Source: Tepidamorphaceae bacterium
GTDB lineage: Bacteria; Pseudomonadota; Alphaproteobacteria; Rhizobiales; Tepidamorphaceae
DNA: 64,000 nucleotides
Reading direction: 5' to 3'
NCBI GenBank assembly: GCA_028279445.1
Contig: JANQNT010000004.1
Span: forward strand, 82,246 to 146,245
The notes below the pieces were generated by a model. The model had not been told where the DNA came from. It did not search any database and saw only the letters and a program-made list of their open reading frames with translations. Positions 1-15,617 of the stretch are shown piece after piece; the stretch's first letter is position 1; each line of letters opens with the position of its first letter. The translations under genes were made by a program, and so were the position numbers.

Positions 1-1256
1 AGCAGGGTGGCGCGGTCCATCGCCGCCGGCTTCATGATCGGCGTGACGAAGTTGTACTTCTCGAAGTCGAACACCTCGACCTGATCGCGAATCTCCTGAT
101 AGAGCGGCGTGAACGGCCAGGGCGTGTACATCGTCCAGTTGGCGAGGTCGGGGTTCCAGTCGCGTGCGAACTGGTAGGTCTCCTCCAGCGTCTCCTCGGT
201 CTCGTTGTCGAGCCCGACGATGAACTGCGCCTCGGTGAAGATGTCCGCCTCGCGCAGCAGCCGGATCGCCTCCTTGTTCTCCTCGACCCTGGTCTCCTTG
301 TTGAACAGGTCGAGCTTCATCTGGGCGGCGGCTTCGGTACCGAGCGAGATATGCACCAGGCCCGCCTTGCGCCACAGGGGCAGCAGGTGCTTGTCGCGCT
401 GGATGTCGGTGACGCGGGTGTTGATGCCCCACTGCACGCGTTTGGGAAGATCACGAGCGATCAGTTCCTCGCAGAACTCGATGAACTTCTTGCGGTTGAT
501 GGTGGGTTCCTCGTCGGCGAGGATGAAGAAGCCGACCCCGTGGTTGTCCACCAGGTCCTCGATCTCGTCGACCACGTCCTTGGGATCGCGGACGCGGTAG
601 TCGCGCCAGAACTTCCACTGCGAGCAGAACGAACAGGTGAACGGGCAGCCGCGCGCCATGTTGGGGATGGCAAGCCGCGTGTTGAGCGGGATGTAGATGT
701 AGCGCTCCCAGTTGAGGATCGACCAGTCCGGCTTGATCGTCTCAAGGTCCTGGATGGTGGGCGCGGCTTCGCTGGCGATGATCTCGCTGCCCTCGCGATA
801 GGCGATCCCCTTGATCTTGCTGCGGTCTTGCGGCCAGCGCCCATCGGCGATCGCCTCGCACAACTCGACGAAAATCTCCTCGCCTTCGCCACGCACGATG
901 GCATCGACCTGCGGCGCTTCGGAGAGCACCTGCTTGTACATGAAGGTGGCGTGCACCCCACCCAGCACCCGCACCGCATCCGGCCAGGCTTCCTGGGCGA
1001 GTTCCAAGACCCGCTCCGCCTTGTAGATCGACGGGGTGATCGAGGTGACGCCGACAAGATCGGGCCTGAGCGCGGCGATGCGCTTGCGCAGCTCGTCGTC
1101 ATCGACATGGTCGGTCATCGCGTCGATGAAGTGGACATCCTCAAAGCCCGCCGACCTGGCGGCACCGGCGAGATACGCGACCCATGCAGGCGGCCAGTTG
1201 CCCGCGATCTCCGCGCCGCCCGAATGGTAATTGGGATGGACCAAAAGAATGCGCAT
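1..1256 (-). CDS. bchE: BchE, anaerobic Mg-protoporphyrin IX monomethyl ester cyclase (3' end off window)
   Basis: Oxygen-independent ring-E cyclase, a cobalamin-binding radical SAM enzyme of bacteriochlorophyll synthesis. Translation from the ATG at 1256 begins [14 protein letters not shown] and runs uninterrupted for 418 codons to the left edge. An N-terminal B12-binding-type Rossmann region is followed by the radical SAM motif CPFTCSFC, with cysteines at about 204, 208 and 211, spaced C-x3-C-x2-C as in characterised BchE. Downstream sequence such as FILADEEPT and the [13 protein letters not shown] stretch also fits the family. The C-terminal part lies outside the window. The gene is separated from hemA by a terminator and has its own upstream region with Fnr and PpsR motifs. 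An aerobic counterpart, acsF, lies 2.6 kb away. Confidence 0.96.
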   Translation of the reverse strand, partial: MRILLVHPNYHSGGAEIAGNWPPAWVAYLAGAARSAGFEDVHFIDAMTDHVDDDELRKRIAALRPDLVGVTSITPSIYKAERVLELAQEAWPDAVRVLGGVHATFMYKQVLSEAPQVDAIVRGEGEEIFVELCEAIADGRWPQDRSKIKGIAYREGSEIIASEAAPTIQDLETIKPDWSILNWERYIYIPLNTRLAIPNMARGCPFTCSFCSQWKFWRDYRVRDPKDVVDEIEDLVDNHGVGFFILADEEPTINRKKFIEFCEELIARDLPKRVQWGINTRVTDIQRDKHLLPLWRKAGLVHISLGTEAAAQMKLDLFNKETRVEENKEAIRLLREADIFTEAQFIVGLDNETEETLEETYQFARDWNPDLANWTMYTPWPFTPLYQEIRDQVEVFDFEKYNFVTPIMKPAAMDRATL

Positions 1257-1280
1257 CGTGCTCCTCCCGCGCATAGTGTA

Positions 1281-1323
1281 TGTCAAGTCAGCTTAACGGT
1301 ATATCCGTCAAGTCCATTTGACC
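1281..1323 (-). promoter_or_regulatory. Pair of PpsR/CrtJ-type boxes upstream of bchE
   Basis: Two elements follow the TGT-N12-ACA pattern with terminal mismatches: TGT-N12-ACG at 1281-1298 and CGT-N12-ACC at 1306-1323, 7 bp apart. Both contain GTCAAGTC at the same relative place. PpsR/CrtJ tetramers classically bind two such sites close together and repress bch genes under oxygen. Assignment is by motif only; ppsR is in this window. Confidence 0.6.
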
Positions 1324-1331
1324 TACATCAA
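1318..1331. promoter_or_regulatory. Fnr/FnrL box upstream of bchE
   Basis: TTGACCTACATCAA matches the Fnr consensus TTGAT-N4-ATCAA at 9 of 10 defined positions. It lies about 62 bp upstream of the bchE start and overlaps the second PpsR-like box by 6 bp. This fits anaerobic activation of the oxygen-sensitive cyclase. No fnr gene is in the window. Confidence 0.75.
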
Positions 1332-1374
1332 GCGCGCAAGCGGAAAAGCCGCTTAAGTCATTCTGGAATAAATC

Positions 1375-1407
1375 AAAAAAGGCCGGCCGCTACCCCAGCG
1401 GCCGGCC
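1375..1407 (-). terminator. Rho-independent terminator after hemA
   Basis: Perfect 10-bp stem GGCCGGCCGC/GCGGCCGGCC (1381-1390 and 1398-1407) with a 7-nt loop. Reading the minus strand it is followed by six T (1380-1375). It lies 30 nt after the hemA stop, so it ends the bchF-to-hemA superoperon and isolates bchE. Confidence 0.9.
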
Positions 1408-1437
1408 CTTTGTCGAGGCGGAATCTGTGCCGTGCGG

Positions 1438-2652
1438 TCAGGCCACGGCGCGGCTCAGCGCGCATTGCGACCACAGCTCGTTCAGTGCCCGCACCAGATG
1501 CTCGATATCAGCATCGGAGTGCACCGGCGAGGGCGTGATGCGCAGCCGTTCGGTGCCCCGCGGCACGGTTGGGTAGTTGATCGGCTGGATGTAGACGCCA
1601 TACTCGTCCAGCAGCACGTCGCTGATCCACTTGCACTTCTTCGCATCGCCCACCATCACCGGAATGATGTGGCTGGGATTGTCCAGATGCGGAATGCCGG
1701 CCGCATCGAGGCTGGCGCGCACCTTGGCCACCCGCTCCTTCTGGCGGGCACGCTCGATCTCACTGCCCTTCAGATGCCGGATCGAAGCGATGGCACCTGC
1801 CGCGATCGCCGGCGGCAGCGCGGTGGTGAAGATGAAGCCCGACGAGAAGCTGCGCACGAAATCACACAGCGCTTCCGAGGCGGCGATATAGCCGCCGACC
1901 ACGCCGAACGCCTTGCCGAGCGTTCCCTCGATGACGGTGAGCCGGTCCATCAGCCCCTCGCGCTCGGCAACGCCGCCGCCGCGCGGGCCATACATGCCGA
2001 CCGCGTGCACCTCGTCGAGATAGGTCATGGCGCCGAACTCATCCGCCACATCGCAGATTTCCTTGATCGGCGCGATATCGCCATCCATCGAATAGACCGA
2101 CTCGAAGGCCACGATCTTCGGGCGCTCCGGGGCGATGGACGCGAGCCTGGCGCGCAGGTCCTCGACGTCGTTGTGCTTGAAGATCATCTTCTCGGCACGG
2201 CTGTGGCGGATGCCCTCGATCATCGACGCGTGGTTGAGCGAATCCGACAGGATCACGCAATCCTCCATCTTCGATCCGAGCGTGCCGAGCGAAGCCCAGT
2301 TGGAGACGTAGCCGGAGGTAAAGATCAGGGCTGCTTCCTTGCCGTGCAGATCCGCCAGCTCCTGTTCCAGCAGCACATGATAGTGGTTGGTGCCGGAAAT
2401 GTTGCGGGTGCCGCCGGCACCGGCGCCGCACTTGTCGAGGGCTTCGTGCATGGCCTGGGTGACGGCAGCGTTCTGGCCCATGCCGAGATAATCGTTCGAG
2501 CACCACACCGTCACGTCGTGGCTGGCACCGTCCTTGTAGCGCGTGGCACGCGGAAACTGGCCGCGCTGGCGTTCCAGATCGGCGAACACCCGGTAGCGAC
2601 CCTCATCTTTCAGGCCGTCAAGCTGGGCGCGAAAATACGCTTGGTAGTCCAT
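1438..2652 (-). CDS. hemA: 5-aminolevulinate synthase
   Basis: Condenses glycine and succinyl-CoA to 5-aminolevulinate, the first committed step of the C4 tetrapyrrole pathway; PLP-dependent, cytosolic. The 404-aa product has the usual length. Recognisable blocks are CSNDYLGMG (about 51-59), [10 protein letters not shown] (81-90), [18 protein letters not shown] (210-227) and [13 protein letters not shown], where Lys247 is the expected Schiff-base lysine. It is the last gene before the terminator at 1375-1407 and lies 62 bp after puhE. A short hairpin (GGCCC/GGGCC, 2693-2708) sits in that gap. Its place after puhE is the standard photosynthesis-cluster position. Confidence 0.97.
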   Translation of the reverse strand: MDYQAYFRAQLDGLKDEGRYRVFADLERQRGQFPRATRYKDGASHDVTVWCSNDYLGMGQNAAVTQAMHEALDKCGAGAGGTRNISGTNHYHVLLEQELADLHGKEAALIFTSGYVSNWASLGTLGSKMEDCVILSDSLNHASMIEGIRHSRAEKMIFKHNDVEDLRARLASIAPERPKIVAFESVYSMDGDIAPIKEICDVADEFGAMTYLDEVHAVGMYGPRGGGVAEREGLMDRLTVIEGTLGKAFGVVGGYIAASEALCDFVRSFSSGFIFTTALPPAIAAGAIASIRHLKGSEIERARQKERVAKVRASLDAAGIPHLDNPSHIIPVMVGDAKKCKWISDVLLDEYGVYIQPINYPTVPRGTERLRITPSPVHSDADIEHLVRALNELWSQCALSRAVA

Positions 2653-2714
2653 GGGGATCGCCTCTCTCTAAACGTCCGTTTCCTCGTTACACGGCCCTTT
2701 CATGGGCCTCATCG

Positions 2715-3863
2715 TCAGGTGCGCGCGCCACTTGCGCAGGCACCGAAAGCCGTCACCAGCCTGGCCTCGTCGATGGCGTTGCCGATGGCCACGACCTGCG
2801 GCACCTCGTCGTCGCCGGCCGAGATAGCCGAGATGCTGGAACGCCCTCCGGCCACGTCGAAGCGAATCCAACCCTCGCCCGATCGGGCGATACCTTTGAC
2901 TCGTTCTACATTGCCATAGGCACCTTTGGCGATCGAGTCCAACAGGCACTTCAGCGGCTGCGCGTCGCAGGGGCCATCGAGCCTGGCGCTGACCGACTGC
3001 AGGCCCGGCACATGCCCCGGATTTCCATTGTGGTCATGGGCGTGCGCCGCGCCTTGATCGAGATCATGATCGTCGCCCGTTTCACGCCAGGCTTGCTGGC
3101 CAGCGCGCCGCCGCAGCGCCCACTCCCACAACCGCTCCGACGACAGCGGCATGACCATGAACCAGTGTTCCAGAACCCCGAGCGCGGCCAGCGTGGCGAG
3201 CAATGCGAAGGCGCTCACCTGATGTGGCGCGGCATCCGCAACCAGTGCCCCATGCAACAGCCAGGCGGTGAGCGCCGTGCCCACCGTCACCGAGACGGGA
3301 AACAGCATGTTGCTGGAACGCGCACCGAAGTAGCTTTTCAGATGGTTCAGCCGCGCCGGTAGAAACTCCTCGGTGATGTTGAGCACGCCGAGGAATATGT
3401 TGAGCTTGCTGCTAAGCCGCATGCCCCAGAGAATGACGAAGGCCCAGAAGCCGACAGGATTGGCGCTTCCCAGAAACGCCACGCCCAGCGCCAGCGCCGT
3501 CACCGCGATGGCGATCTCATGATGGATCAGGGTCTGCGCGGCATAGACAAAGCGACGCCAACCGGTCGCGCCGGCAGGGCACTCGCTGCGACGCGAGCCC
3601 GTGACCGCACCCGACAGGAAGCTCACCTCGTGCCAGCCCCATAGAACCAGCCCGGCGGTGAAGCCCACGAAGGCGCCGGCGACGGTCGTGCTGTCGCGCA
3701 CCACCACCAGTGCCGCAAGGGCGGCAATGGCCAGCACCGAGGCGACGGCCATTTGCGTCCGGGTCGAAACGCGGGGGCTGCGGTCGGCCAGCAGGATGAT
3801 GCCGGTGGAGAACCACCACAGCACCACCGCGTAGATCGCTGCTGGCCAGAGTCCGGTCACCAA
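2715..3863 (-). CDS. puhE: PuhE photosynthetic assembly protein fused to a CobW C-terminal-like domain
   Basis: Residues 1 to about 257 are a hydrophobic, multi-helix protein of the PuhE (DUF3623) family, linked to reaction-centre/bacteriochlorophyll assembly, encoded at its usual place between acsF and hemA. Telling blocks are LWGWHEVSFLSG (74-85) and WGMRLSSKLNIFLGVLNIT (146-164). The protein then continues with a His/Asp-rich linker (DDHDLDQ...HAHDH, about 264-278) and a soluble tail of about 90 residues. The tail contains VERVKGIARS (319-328) and VVAIGNAIDEARL (357-369), which resemble the C-terminal domain of CobW/COG0523 GTPases. PuhE alone is about 260-280 aa; this is 382. The GTPase half of CobW is absent. 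The reading frame is continuous, so this is a real fusion unless there is a sequencing error. PuhE assignment is firm; the tail is inferred by eye. Confidence 0.88.
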   Translation of the reverse strand: MVTGLWPAAIYAVVLWWFSTGIILLADRSPRVSTRTQMAVASVLAIAALAALVVVRDSTTVAGAFVGFTAGLVLWGWHEVSFLSGAVTGSRRSECPAGATGWRRFVYAAQTLIHHEIAIAVTALALGVAFLGSANPVGFWAFVILWGMRLSSKLNIFLGVLNITEEFLPARLNHLKSYFGARSSNMLFPVSVTVGTALTAWLLHGALVADAAPHQVSAFALLATLAALGVLEHWFMVMPLSSERLWEWALRRRAGQQAWRETGDDHDLDQGAAHAHDHNGNPGHVPGLQSVSARLDGPCDAQPLKCLLDSIAKGAYGNVERVKGIARSGEGWIRFDVAGGRSSISAISAGDDEVPQVVAIGNAIDEARLVTAFGACASGART

Positions 3864-3888
3864 AAGCCCCCTTGGTTCTCGTTGCGCC

Positions 3889-4977
3889 TCACCAGGCCGG
3901 CTGCAACCGGCTGGTCTCGGGGATCTCGTTCTTCTTGGTCGGCAGCAGGAAGAGCCGGGCGAAGGTGAGTGCCGCGCGCGCGCCCAGCAGTCCCTTCTTG
4001 ATGTTGCCGGTCACGCCGCCCTGCTCGTGGGCCTTTTCAAGTCCCTGATTGATCTCATGCAGCTTGTCGAGCCCGCGACGGAAGGCCGGATGGTCGATGT
4101 CGAGCATCACCGGGAAGCACTGTCTGGAGATCTCGCTGGTGACGCGGAACACCTCGTAGTCGTACCAGTCGATGTCGACGCCGAGCGCCTCGTGGAAAGC
4201 AGGTCTCGCCTTGTCGCGCACATGCATGGTGGCGAACACGGCCAGCAGGAAGAAGCGGATCCACAGCTTGTTGTGGCCGCGCAGCATCGATGGATTGGCG
4301 CGCATAAGCAGCGAGAACGCCTCGCCGTGACGGAACTCGTCGTTGCACCACTCCTCGAACCACTTGAAGATCGGATGGAAGCGCTTGTCAGGATTGCGCT
4401 CCAGGTGCCGGAAGATGGTGATGTAGCGGGCGTAGCCGATCTTCTCCGACAGGTAGGTGGCGTAGAAAATGAACTTCGGCCGGAAGTAGGTGTACTTCTT
4501 GGCTTTCGTCAGGAAGCCCAGATTGACGCCGATATCGAAGTCCTTCAGGGCATCGTTGATGAAGCCGGCGTGGCGTGATTCATCGCGCGCCATGAACGAG
4601 AACAACTGGCAGATGTCGGGATTGCTGCCGCGCTTCTTCATCTCCTTGTAGAGTACGCAGCCGGAGAACTCCGCCGTCAGCGAACTGACCAGGAAATCGA
4701 CGAGTTCCTTGCGCAGCTCCGGCGACAAGGCGTCGATGTCGATGTCCTCCCAGTCCTCGTTGCGCTTGAAGTGGCCCTTGTTGGGATCGGAGCGCATCTC
4801 CTCGATCAGCGCGTCCCACTCCTCGCGCACGGGCTTGACATCCATGGCGTCGAGCGCATCGAAGTCGGTGGTGTAGAAGCGCGGGGTGAGCAGGGTGTCT
4901 TCCTGCGCCTGGCGCGTCGTCTCGTTGGGCGCCGGACGGTCCTTGGCGCTGTCCTTTACATCTGAGTGCATGTTCAT
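3889..4977 (-). CDS. acsF: AcsF, aerobic Mg-protoporphyrin IX monomethyl ester oxidative cyclase
   Basis: Diiron, O2-dependent enzyme that closes the fifth (isocyclic) ring of bacteriochlorophyll. The 362-aa product shows the full ferritin-like iron ligand set: Glu103 (TAEFSG), Glu133-x2-His136 (DESRH), Glu193 (HLERN) and Glu214-x2-His217 (DEFRH). Its start overlaps the stop of the 122-aa gene by 4 bp (ATGA), indicating translational coupling. With bchE also present, the organism can form ring E with or without oxygen. Confidence 0.97.
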   Translation of the reverse strand: MNMHSDVKDSAKDRPAPNETTRQAQEDTLLTPRFYTTDFDALDAMDVKPVREEWDALIEEMRSDPNKGHFKRNEDWEDIDIDALSPELRKELVDFLVSSLTAEFSGCVLYKEMKKRGSNPDICQLFSFMARDESRHAGFINDALKDFDIGVNLGFLTKAKKYTYFRPKFIFYATYLSEKIGYARYITIFRHLERNPDKRFHPIFKWFEEWCNDEFRHGEAFSLLMRANPSMLRGHNKLWIRFFLLAVFATMHVRDKARPAFHEALGVDIDWYDYEVFRVTSEISRQCFPVMLDIDHPAFRRGLDKLHEINQGLEKAHEQGGVTGNIKKGLLGARAALTFARLFLLPTKKNEIPETSRLQPAW

Positions 4978-5342
4978 AGCGCAGCCCTCTCAGAGAAACT
5001 GAATTCACACAGTTCCATGAATTCCAGATCGCCGGTCATGCGCGTCCAGGCGCGCTCGATCGGACCGGCCCGGCGAACCGTTGCCTGACGGCGGATGACC
5101 ATCCTCTCGCCATAGGGCACTTCCACCGGCTTGCCGTGGACGATCACTTCATCGCCGGGCTGAATGGCGACGTCGCCATCGAGCTCGACATAGGCATGCA
5201 GGCTGTCGAAGGTGTTCTGCACATCGACCGTACAGCCGATGTCGAACGTCTCCCTGCCTCCCAGTAGTTTTCCAATCATCTCTTCGACCCTCTTGTTTGC
5301 GGCCCGGTCTTGCGCGCCATGCGCCGCCGTGCCGTCTGCCAT
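4974..5342 (-). CDS. Conserved-looking 122-aa protein coupled to AcsF
   Basis: Small soluble protein without signal peptide or membrane segment. It contains a middle segment rich in beta-forming residues ([36 protein letters not shown]) and a C-terminal [15 protein letters not shown] stretch. It overlaps acsF by 4 bp and starts 6 bp after lhaA stops, exactly where puhA-puhB-puhC usually lie; it is none of these. Some proteobacterial AcsF enzymes need a small accessory subunit (BciE), so a cyclase helper is the most attractive guess from context. I cannot confirm homology from sequence alone, so no symbol is given. Confidence 0.82.
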   Translation of the reverse strand: MADGTAAHGAQDRAANKRVEEMIGKLLGGRETFDIGCTVDVQNTFDSLHAYVELDGDVAIQPGDEVIVHGKPVEVPYGERMVIRRQATVRRAGPIERAWTRMTGDLEFMELCEFSFSERAAL

Positions 5343-5348
5343 TGCGGG

Positions 5349-6776
5349 CTAGCCGGGAAATTCCGCCAGCCCGAAGCGCGTGTTCTCACGCGTTCTCATT
5401 GTCACGTTGTTCACCAGCGGCCCGATGGCGACCAGGGTGGCGAACAGTAGTCCGATCTCGATGTAGTAGACCGCCGCGTAACCGGTGCCGGGATTGTCCA
5501 GCACCGCGCCGAACGCACCGCTCTGCACCACACCGCTCACCGCATCGCGGATCACGCCGCCGGCGGCGACGCCGATACCCATGGCCGTTGCCTGCACCGC
5601 TCCCCAGGCACCCAGCGCGATGCCGCTCGCTCCGCCGCGCGCCAGCGCCATCATCGCCGTTAGCATGCCGACCGCGAACAACCCGCCACCGATACCGATC
5701 AGCAGCACGCCGACGCGGAACAGCATCGTTGAATCGATCGGGAAGGCGAGCACCACGAAGGAGAACGCGACGATGCCGACCAGCAGGCCGAACGCCGACA
5801 GCCGGTAAGGATCGCTGCCATGACCGAGCCGGCGTGCGGCGACGGCCAGCCCGATCAGCATGCCGCCGGCCCACAGCGCGGTGAGCATGGTGGTCTGGCT
5901 GACGCTCAAGCCCAGGATCTCGCCGCCATAGGGCTCCAGCAGGATATCCTGCATGGAGAAGGCGAGCGTGCCGAGCCCCAGGGTCAGCAGCAGCCTGCCG
6001 GTGCGCCGGCCTTCCGCGAAGGCACGCCAGGCTTCCGAGAAATCGATGCGCTTGCGATCATGCGCGGTCAGCGTCGGATTGCGCGCCTCCTGCTTCCACA
6101 GGGCGACGACGTTGAGCACCAGCGTCACCACGGCCGCGCCCTGGATCACCCGGATCAGCTTGAGATTGTCGAAGTTGGCCAGCAGCCAGCCGAGCAACAG
6201 CGCACTGGCAACCATGCCCACCAGCAGCATCATGTAGAGCAGCGCCACGACCCGCGGCCGGTTGTCGTCGCCCGACAAGTCGGTGGCGAGCGCCAGGCCG
6301 GCGGTCTGCGTGGTGTGCAGCCCGGCGCCGACCAGCAGGAAGGCAAGCGCGGTTGCCATATGGCCGGTCAGCAGCGGTCCGCCGCCTTCCGACATCAGCA
6401 GGATGGCGAACGGCATGAAGGACAGCCCGCCGAACTGCAGCAGCGTGCCGACCCAGATATAGGGCACCCGCCGCCAGCCGAGATAGGAGCGGTGCATGTC
6501 CGACTTGTGGCCGATCAGCGCGCGGAACGGCGCGAAGACCAGCGGCAGCGCAACCATCGTGGCAACCAGCCATGCCGGCACCGTCAGCTCCACGATCATC
6601 ACCCGGTTGAGCGTGCCGGTGAGCAGCGTCACCGCCATGCCGACGGAGATCTGGAACAGCGACAACCGTAGCAGACGTCCCAGCGGCAGTTCAGCGCTTG
6701 CCGCATCGGCGAACGGCAGGAAGCGCGGCGCGACGCGCATCCATTCGTTGCCAAGCTGCAAGACGAACTGCTTCAT
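5349..6776 (-). CDS. lhaA: LhaA, PucC-family light-harvesting assembly protein
   Basis: Membrane protein of 475 aa in the BCH/PucC branch of the major facilitator superfamily, with about 12 hydrophobic segments. Family signatures are GTLNRVMIVEL near residue 55, HKSDMHRSYLGWRRVPYIW (about 89-107) and MQDILLEPYGGE in the second half. LhaA is thought to deliver bacteriochlorophyll to or assemble LH1. Position directly after bchM (4-bp ATGA overlap) matches the bchM-lhaA order of other purple bacteria, which favours LhaA over PucC. The next gene is normally puhA; here it is the 122-aa ORF. Confidence 0.92.
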   Translation of the reverse strand: MKQFVLQLGNEWMRVAPRFLPFADAASAELPLGRLLRLSLFQISVGMAVTLLTGTLNRVMIVELTVPAWLVATMVALPLVFAPFRALIGHKSDMHRSYLGWRRVPYIWVGTLLQFGGLSFMPFAILLMSEGGGPLLTGHMATALAFLLVGAGLHTTQTAGLALATDLSGDDNRPRVVALLYMMLLVGMVASALLLGWLLANFDNLKLIRVIQGAAVVTLVLNVVALWKQEARNPTLTAHDRKRIDFSEAWRAFAEGRRTGRLLLTLGLGTLAFSMQDILLEPYGGEILGLSVSQTTMLTALWAGGMLIGLAVAARRLGHGSDPYRLSAFGLLVGIVAFSFVVLAFPIDSTMLFRVGVLLIGIGGGLFAVGMLTAMMALARGGASGIALGAWGAVQATAMGIGVAAGGVIRDAVSGVVQSGAFGAVLDNPGTGYAAVYYIEIGLLFATLVAIGPLVNNVTMRTRENTRFGLAEFPG

Positions 6777-7474
6777 CGCCGCACCAGCTCCATCGCCTGG
6801 GAGGTATAGAACCCGCTCTTGATGCGCAGCGTGCGGGCAACGCGGAACGCCGCCAGTCTCGGTTCGGCGGCGATCAGCGCGCGCAGACGCGCCTCGCTGA
6901 CCGGCTCGATGGCCGGCGCCCGATCGCCGCGCGGAAACAGCCGCCCCACGGCGTGCATGATGCCGAGCAGCGGAGTACGCGGGGCGAAGGTGAACAGGAT
7001 CGAGCCGCGCGTACGCGCGGCAAATTGCGCCAGCGCATCGACCTTGTCGGCGGCGCGGTAGTGGATCAGCGAATCCATCGCCACCACATGGTCGAAGCAG
7101 CCGAATTCAGGCGACAGCATGTCGCCCACATGCAGCGCGATGCGCGCCGCCGCCGCGTCGCCGGCAAGCCGCTCGCGCGCCACCTCGACCAGCGTGCCCG
7201 AGAGGTCGATCGCCACCACCTCCGCGCCTTTCGCAGCCGCGGCCATGCTGAGCGCGCCTGTGCCGCAGCCCGCATCGAGCAGCCGTTTGTCGCCAAGGTC
7301 CGCGCCGAGCCAGTCGACCAGCGTCGCGCGCATCCGGTCGCGGCCGGCGCGCACGGTTGCCCGGATACCGCTGACCGGCGCATCCGACGTCAGCCGCGCC
7401 CAGGTCTCGGCCGCGGTGCGGTCGAAATAGGCCTCGATCTGGCCCCGTCTGGTCTCGTAGGTGGCGCTGGCCAT
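6773..7474 (-). CDS. bchM: Mg-protoporphyrin IX O-methyltransferase
   Basis: SAM-dependent methylation of the 13-propionate of Mg-protoporphyrin IX, the step between Mg chelation and ring-E closure. The 233-aa protein begins MASATYETRRGQIEAYFDRTAAETWARL and has SAM motif I LLDAGCGTG at about 65-73, followed by VVAIDLSGTLVEVARERL. It starts 10 bp after the bchL stop and overlaps lhaA by 4 bp. Confidence 0.96.
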   Translation of the reverse strand: MASATYETRRGQIEAYFDRTAAETWARLTSDAPVSGIRATVRAGRDRMRATLVDWLGADLGDKRLLDAGCGTGALSMAAAAKGAEVVAIDLSGTLVEVARERLAGDAAAARIALHVGDMLSPEFGCFDHVVAMDSLIHYRAADKVDALAQFAARTRGSILFTFAPRTPLLGIMHAVGRLFPRGDRAPAIEPVSEARLRALIAAEPRLAAFRVARTLRIKSGFYTSQAMELVRR

Positions 7475-7484
7475 CCAGCAGTCC

Positions 7485-12074
<4,590 letters not shown>

Positions 12075-12100
<26 letters not shown>

Positions 12101-13679
12101 CGTACAGCGTCTCCAGCGTGATGGTCGCGAGCCCCTGCTCGACGGCGAACTTCTCGGTGTTGCGGCGTGCCTTGCCGCGCACGAAGAAGGGAATCTTCTT
12201 CAGTTCCTCCTCGGCATCCTCGGTCCAGCCGGGTTCGTTGGTTGCAGCGTCCGCAGCCACCACCGGTTCCGCCACGACCACGCCGGTCTCGTTGCTGTTG
12301 GCGGCCGGCGTCTCGATCGCGGCCCGCGCGGCAAGATGCCCGTGATGGGAAGGACCCTGCTCGTCGTTGAATTCGAAATCGTCCCGGAACATGCCGAGCA
12401 GGTGCTCTTCCAGCCCCATGACGAGGGGATGCACCCAGGTGTCGAACAGGACATTGGCGCCCTCGAACCCCATCTGCGGGGCGTAGCGCGCGGGATAGTC
12501 CTGCACGTGCACCGGCGCGGAGATCACCGCGCAGCCGATACCGAGCCGCTTGGCGATGTGGCGCTCCATCTGGGTGCCCAGCACCAGCTCCGGCTGCACC
12601 GCCATGATGGCTTCCTCGACGTCGAGATAGTCGTCGGTGATCAGTGCCTCGACGCCGTACTGCTTGGCCGCCGCGCGCACGTCGCGGGCGAATTCGCGGG
12701 AATAGGTGCCAAGCCCGACGACCTTGAACCCCATCTCCTCCTCGGCGGCGCGGGCGGTGGCCAGCGCGTGAGTCGCATCGCCGAAGATGAACACCCGCTT
12801 GCCGGTCAGGTAGGTTGAGTCGATGGAGCGCGAGTACCACGGCAGCCGCGAGCGTTCGTCGTCCAGCAGGGGCGCGACATCGATGCCGGTGATCTCACCG
12901 ACCTCGGCGATGAACTCACGCGTCGCGCCGACGCCGATCGGCACCACCGTGGTCATCGGCTGGCGGAAGGTGCGTTTCAGCCAGGTCGCCGTCACATGGG
13001 CGATCTCCGGATACAGCACCACGTTGAAGTCGGCCTCGCCGAGCCGGGCGATGTCGGCCGGTGTCGCTCCCATCGGCGCCACCACGTTCACGTCAACGCC
13101 GATCTCGGCAAGCAGCCGCGTCACCTCGATGATGTCGTCGCGGTGGCGGAAGCCGAGCGCCGTCGGCCCCAGCAGGTTGCAGGTCCAGCGGGCCTGCGCG
13201 TCGCGCGCCGGCGGCTCGTGGTCAGGTTCCGGCGCGTTGGCGCCGGCCAGATGCCGCACGATCTGGTAGAAAGTCTCCGCCGCGCCCCAGTTCTCCTTCT
13301 TGGAGTAGGAGGGCAGTTCCAGCGGGATCGTCGGAACGGGAAGATCGAGCGCGCGCGCCAGACCGCCGGGATCGTCCTGGATCAGTTCCGCCGTGCAGGA
13401 CGCGCCGACGATCATCGCCTGCGGCGCGAAGCGCTCATAGGCCTCGCGCGCCGCGGTCTGGAACAGCTCGGCCGTGTCGGCGCCGAGATCACGCGCCTGG
13501 AACGTGGTGTAGGTTACCGGCGGGCGCTCCTTGCGCCGCTCGATCATGGTGAACAGCAGGTCGGCATAGGTGTCACCCTGCGGCGCGTGCAGCACGTAAT
13601 GCATGTCCTGCATGCCGGTGGCGACCCGCATCGCCCCCACATGGGGCGGCCCTTCATATGTCCACACGGTGAGCTGCAT
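12075..13679 (-). CDS. bchB: Dark-operative protochlorophyllide reductase subunit BchB
   Basis: NifK-like subunit of the light-independent protochlorophyllide reductase. The 534-aa protein begins [20 protein letters not shown]; Asp36 ([10 protein letters not shown]) is at the position that supplies the unusual aspartate ligand to the NB cluster. The C-terminal part has [16 protein letters not shown] and ends DAKAHFGR, as is typical. It is 3 bp downstream of bchN and overlaps bchH. Confidence 0.98.
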
Positions 13680-13682
13680 CGC

Positions 13683-15493
<1,811 letters not shown>

Positions 15494-15559
15494 TGCGCCC
15501 GTCTCCGACGGTGTTCTTGATGACCCTTCCAGATGGCCTTCTTGGGGGCCTTCCTTCGG

Positions 15560-15589
15560 ACTCTAGAAGTCGCGTCAGAGAAATGTCAA
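15560..15589 (-). promoter_or_regulatory. Candidate sigma-70-type promoter of bchF
   Basis: On the minus strand TTGACA (15589-15584) is followed after 18 bp by TAGAGT (15565-15560), 4 of 6 to TATAAT. The -35 hexamer is inside the left PpsR box, so bound PpsR would block polymerase. It drives the bchFNBHLM-lhaA-acsF-puhE-hemA operon. Confidence 0.55.
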
Positions 15590-15617
15590 TTAAATTGGAC
15601 GTAAAGTCAAATTGACA
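15584..15617. promoter_or_regulatory. Tandem PpsR/CrtJ boxes between bchF and aerR
   Basis: Two adjoining elements sharing 2 bp: TGT-N12-ACG (15584-15601) and CGT-N12-ACA (15600-15617). The outer ends read TGTCAA and TTGACA, so the whole 34 bp is roughly symmetric. Placement over both divergent -35 regions fits repression of bchF and autoregulation of aerR-ppsR by PpsR. Confidence 0.65.

Noticed and set aside
2693..2708. Hairpin GGCCC/GGGCC between puhE and hemA as a terminator
   Set aside because: Only 5 bp, no T-run; hemA is most likely cotranscribed with puhE.
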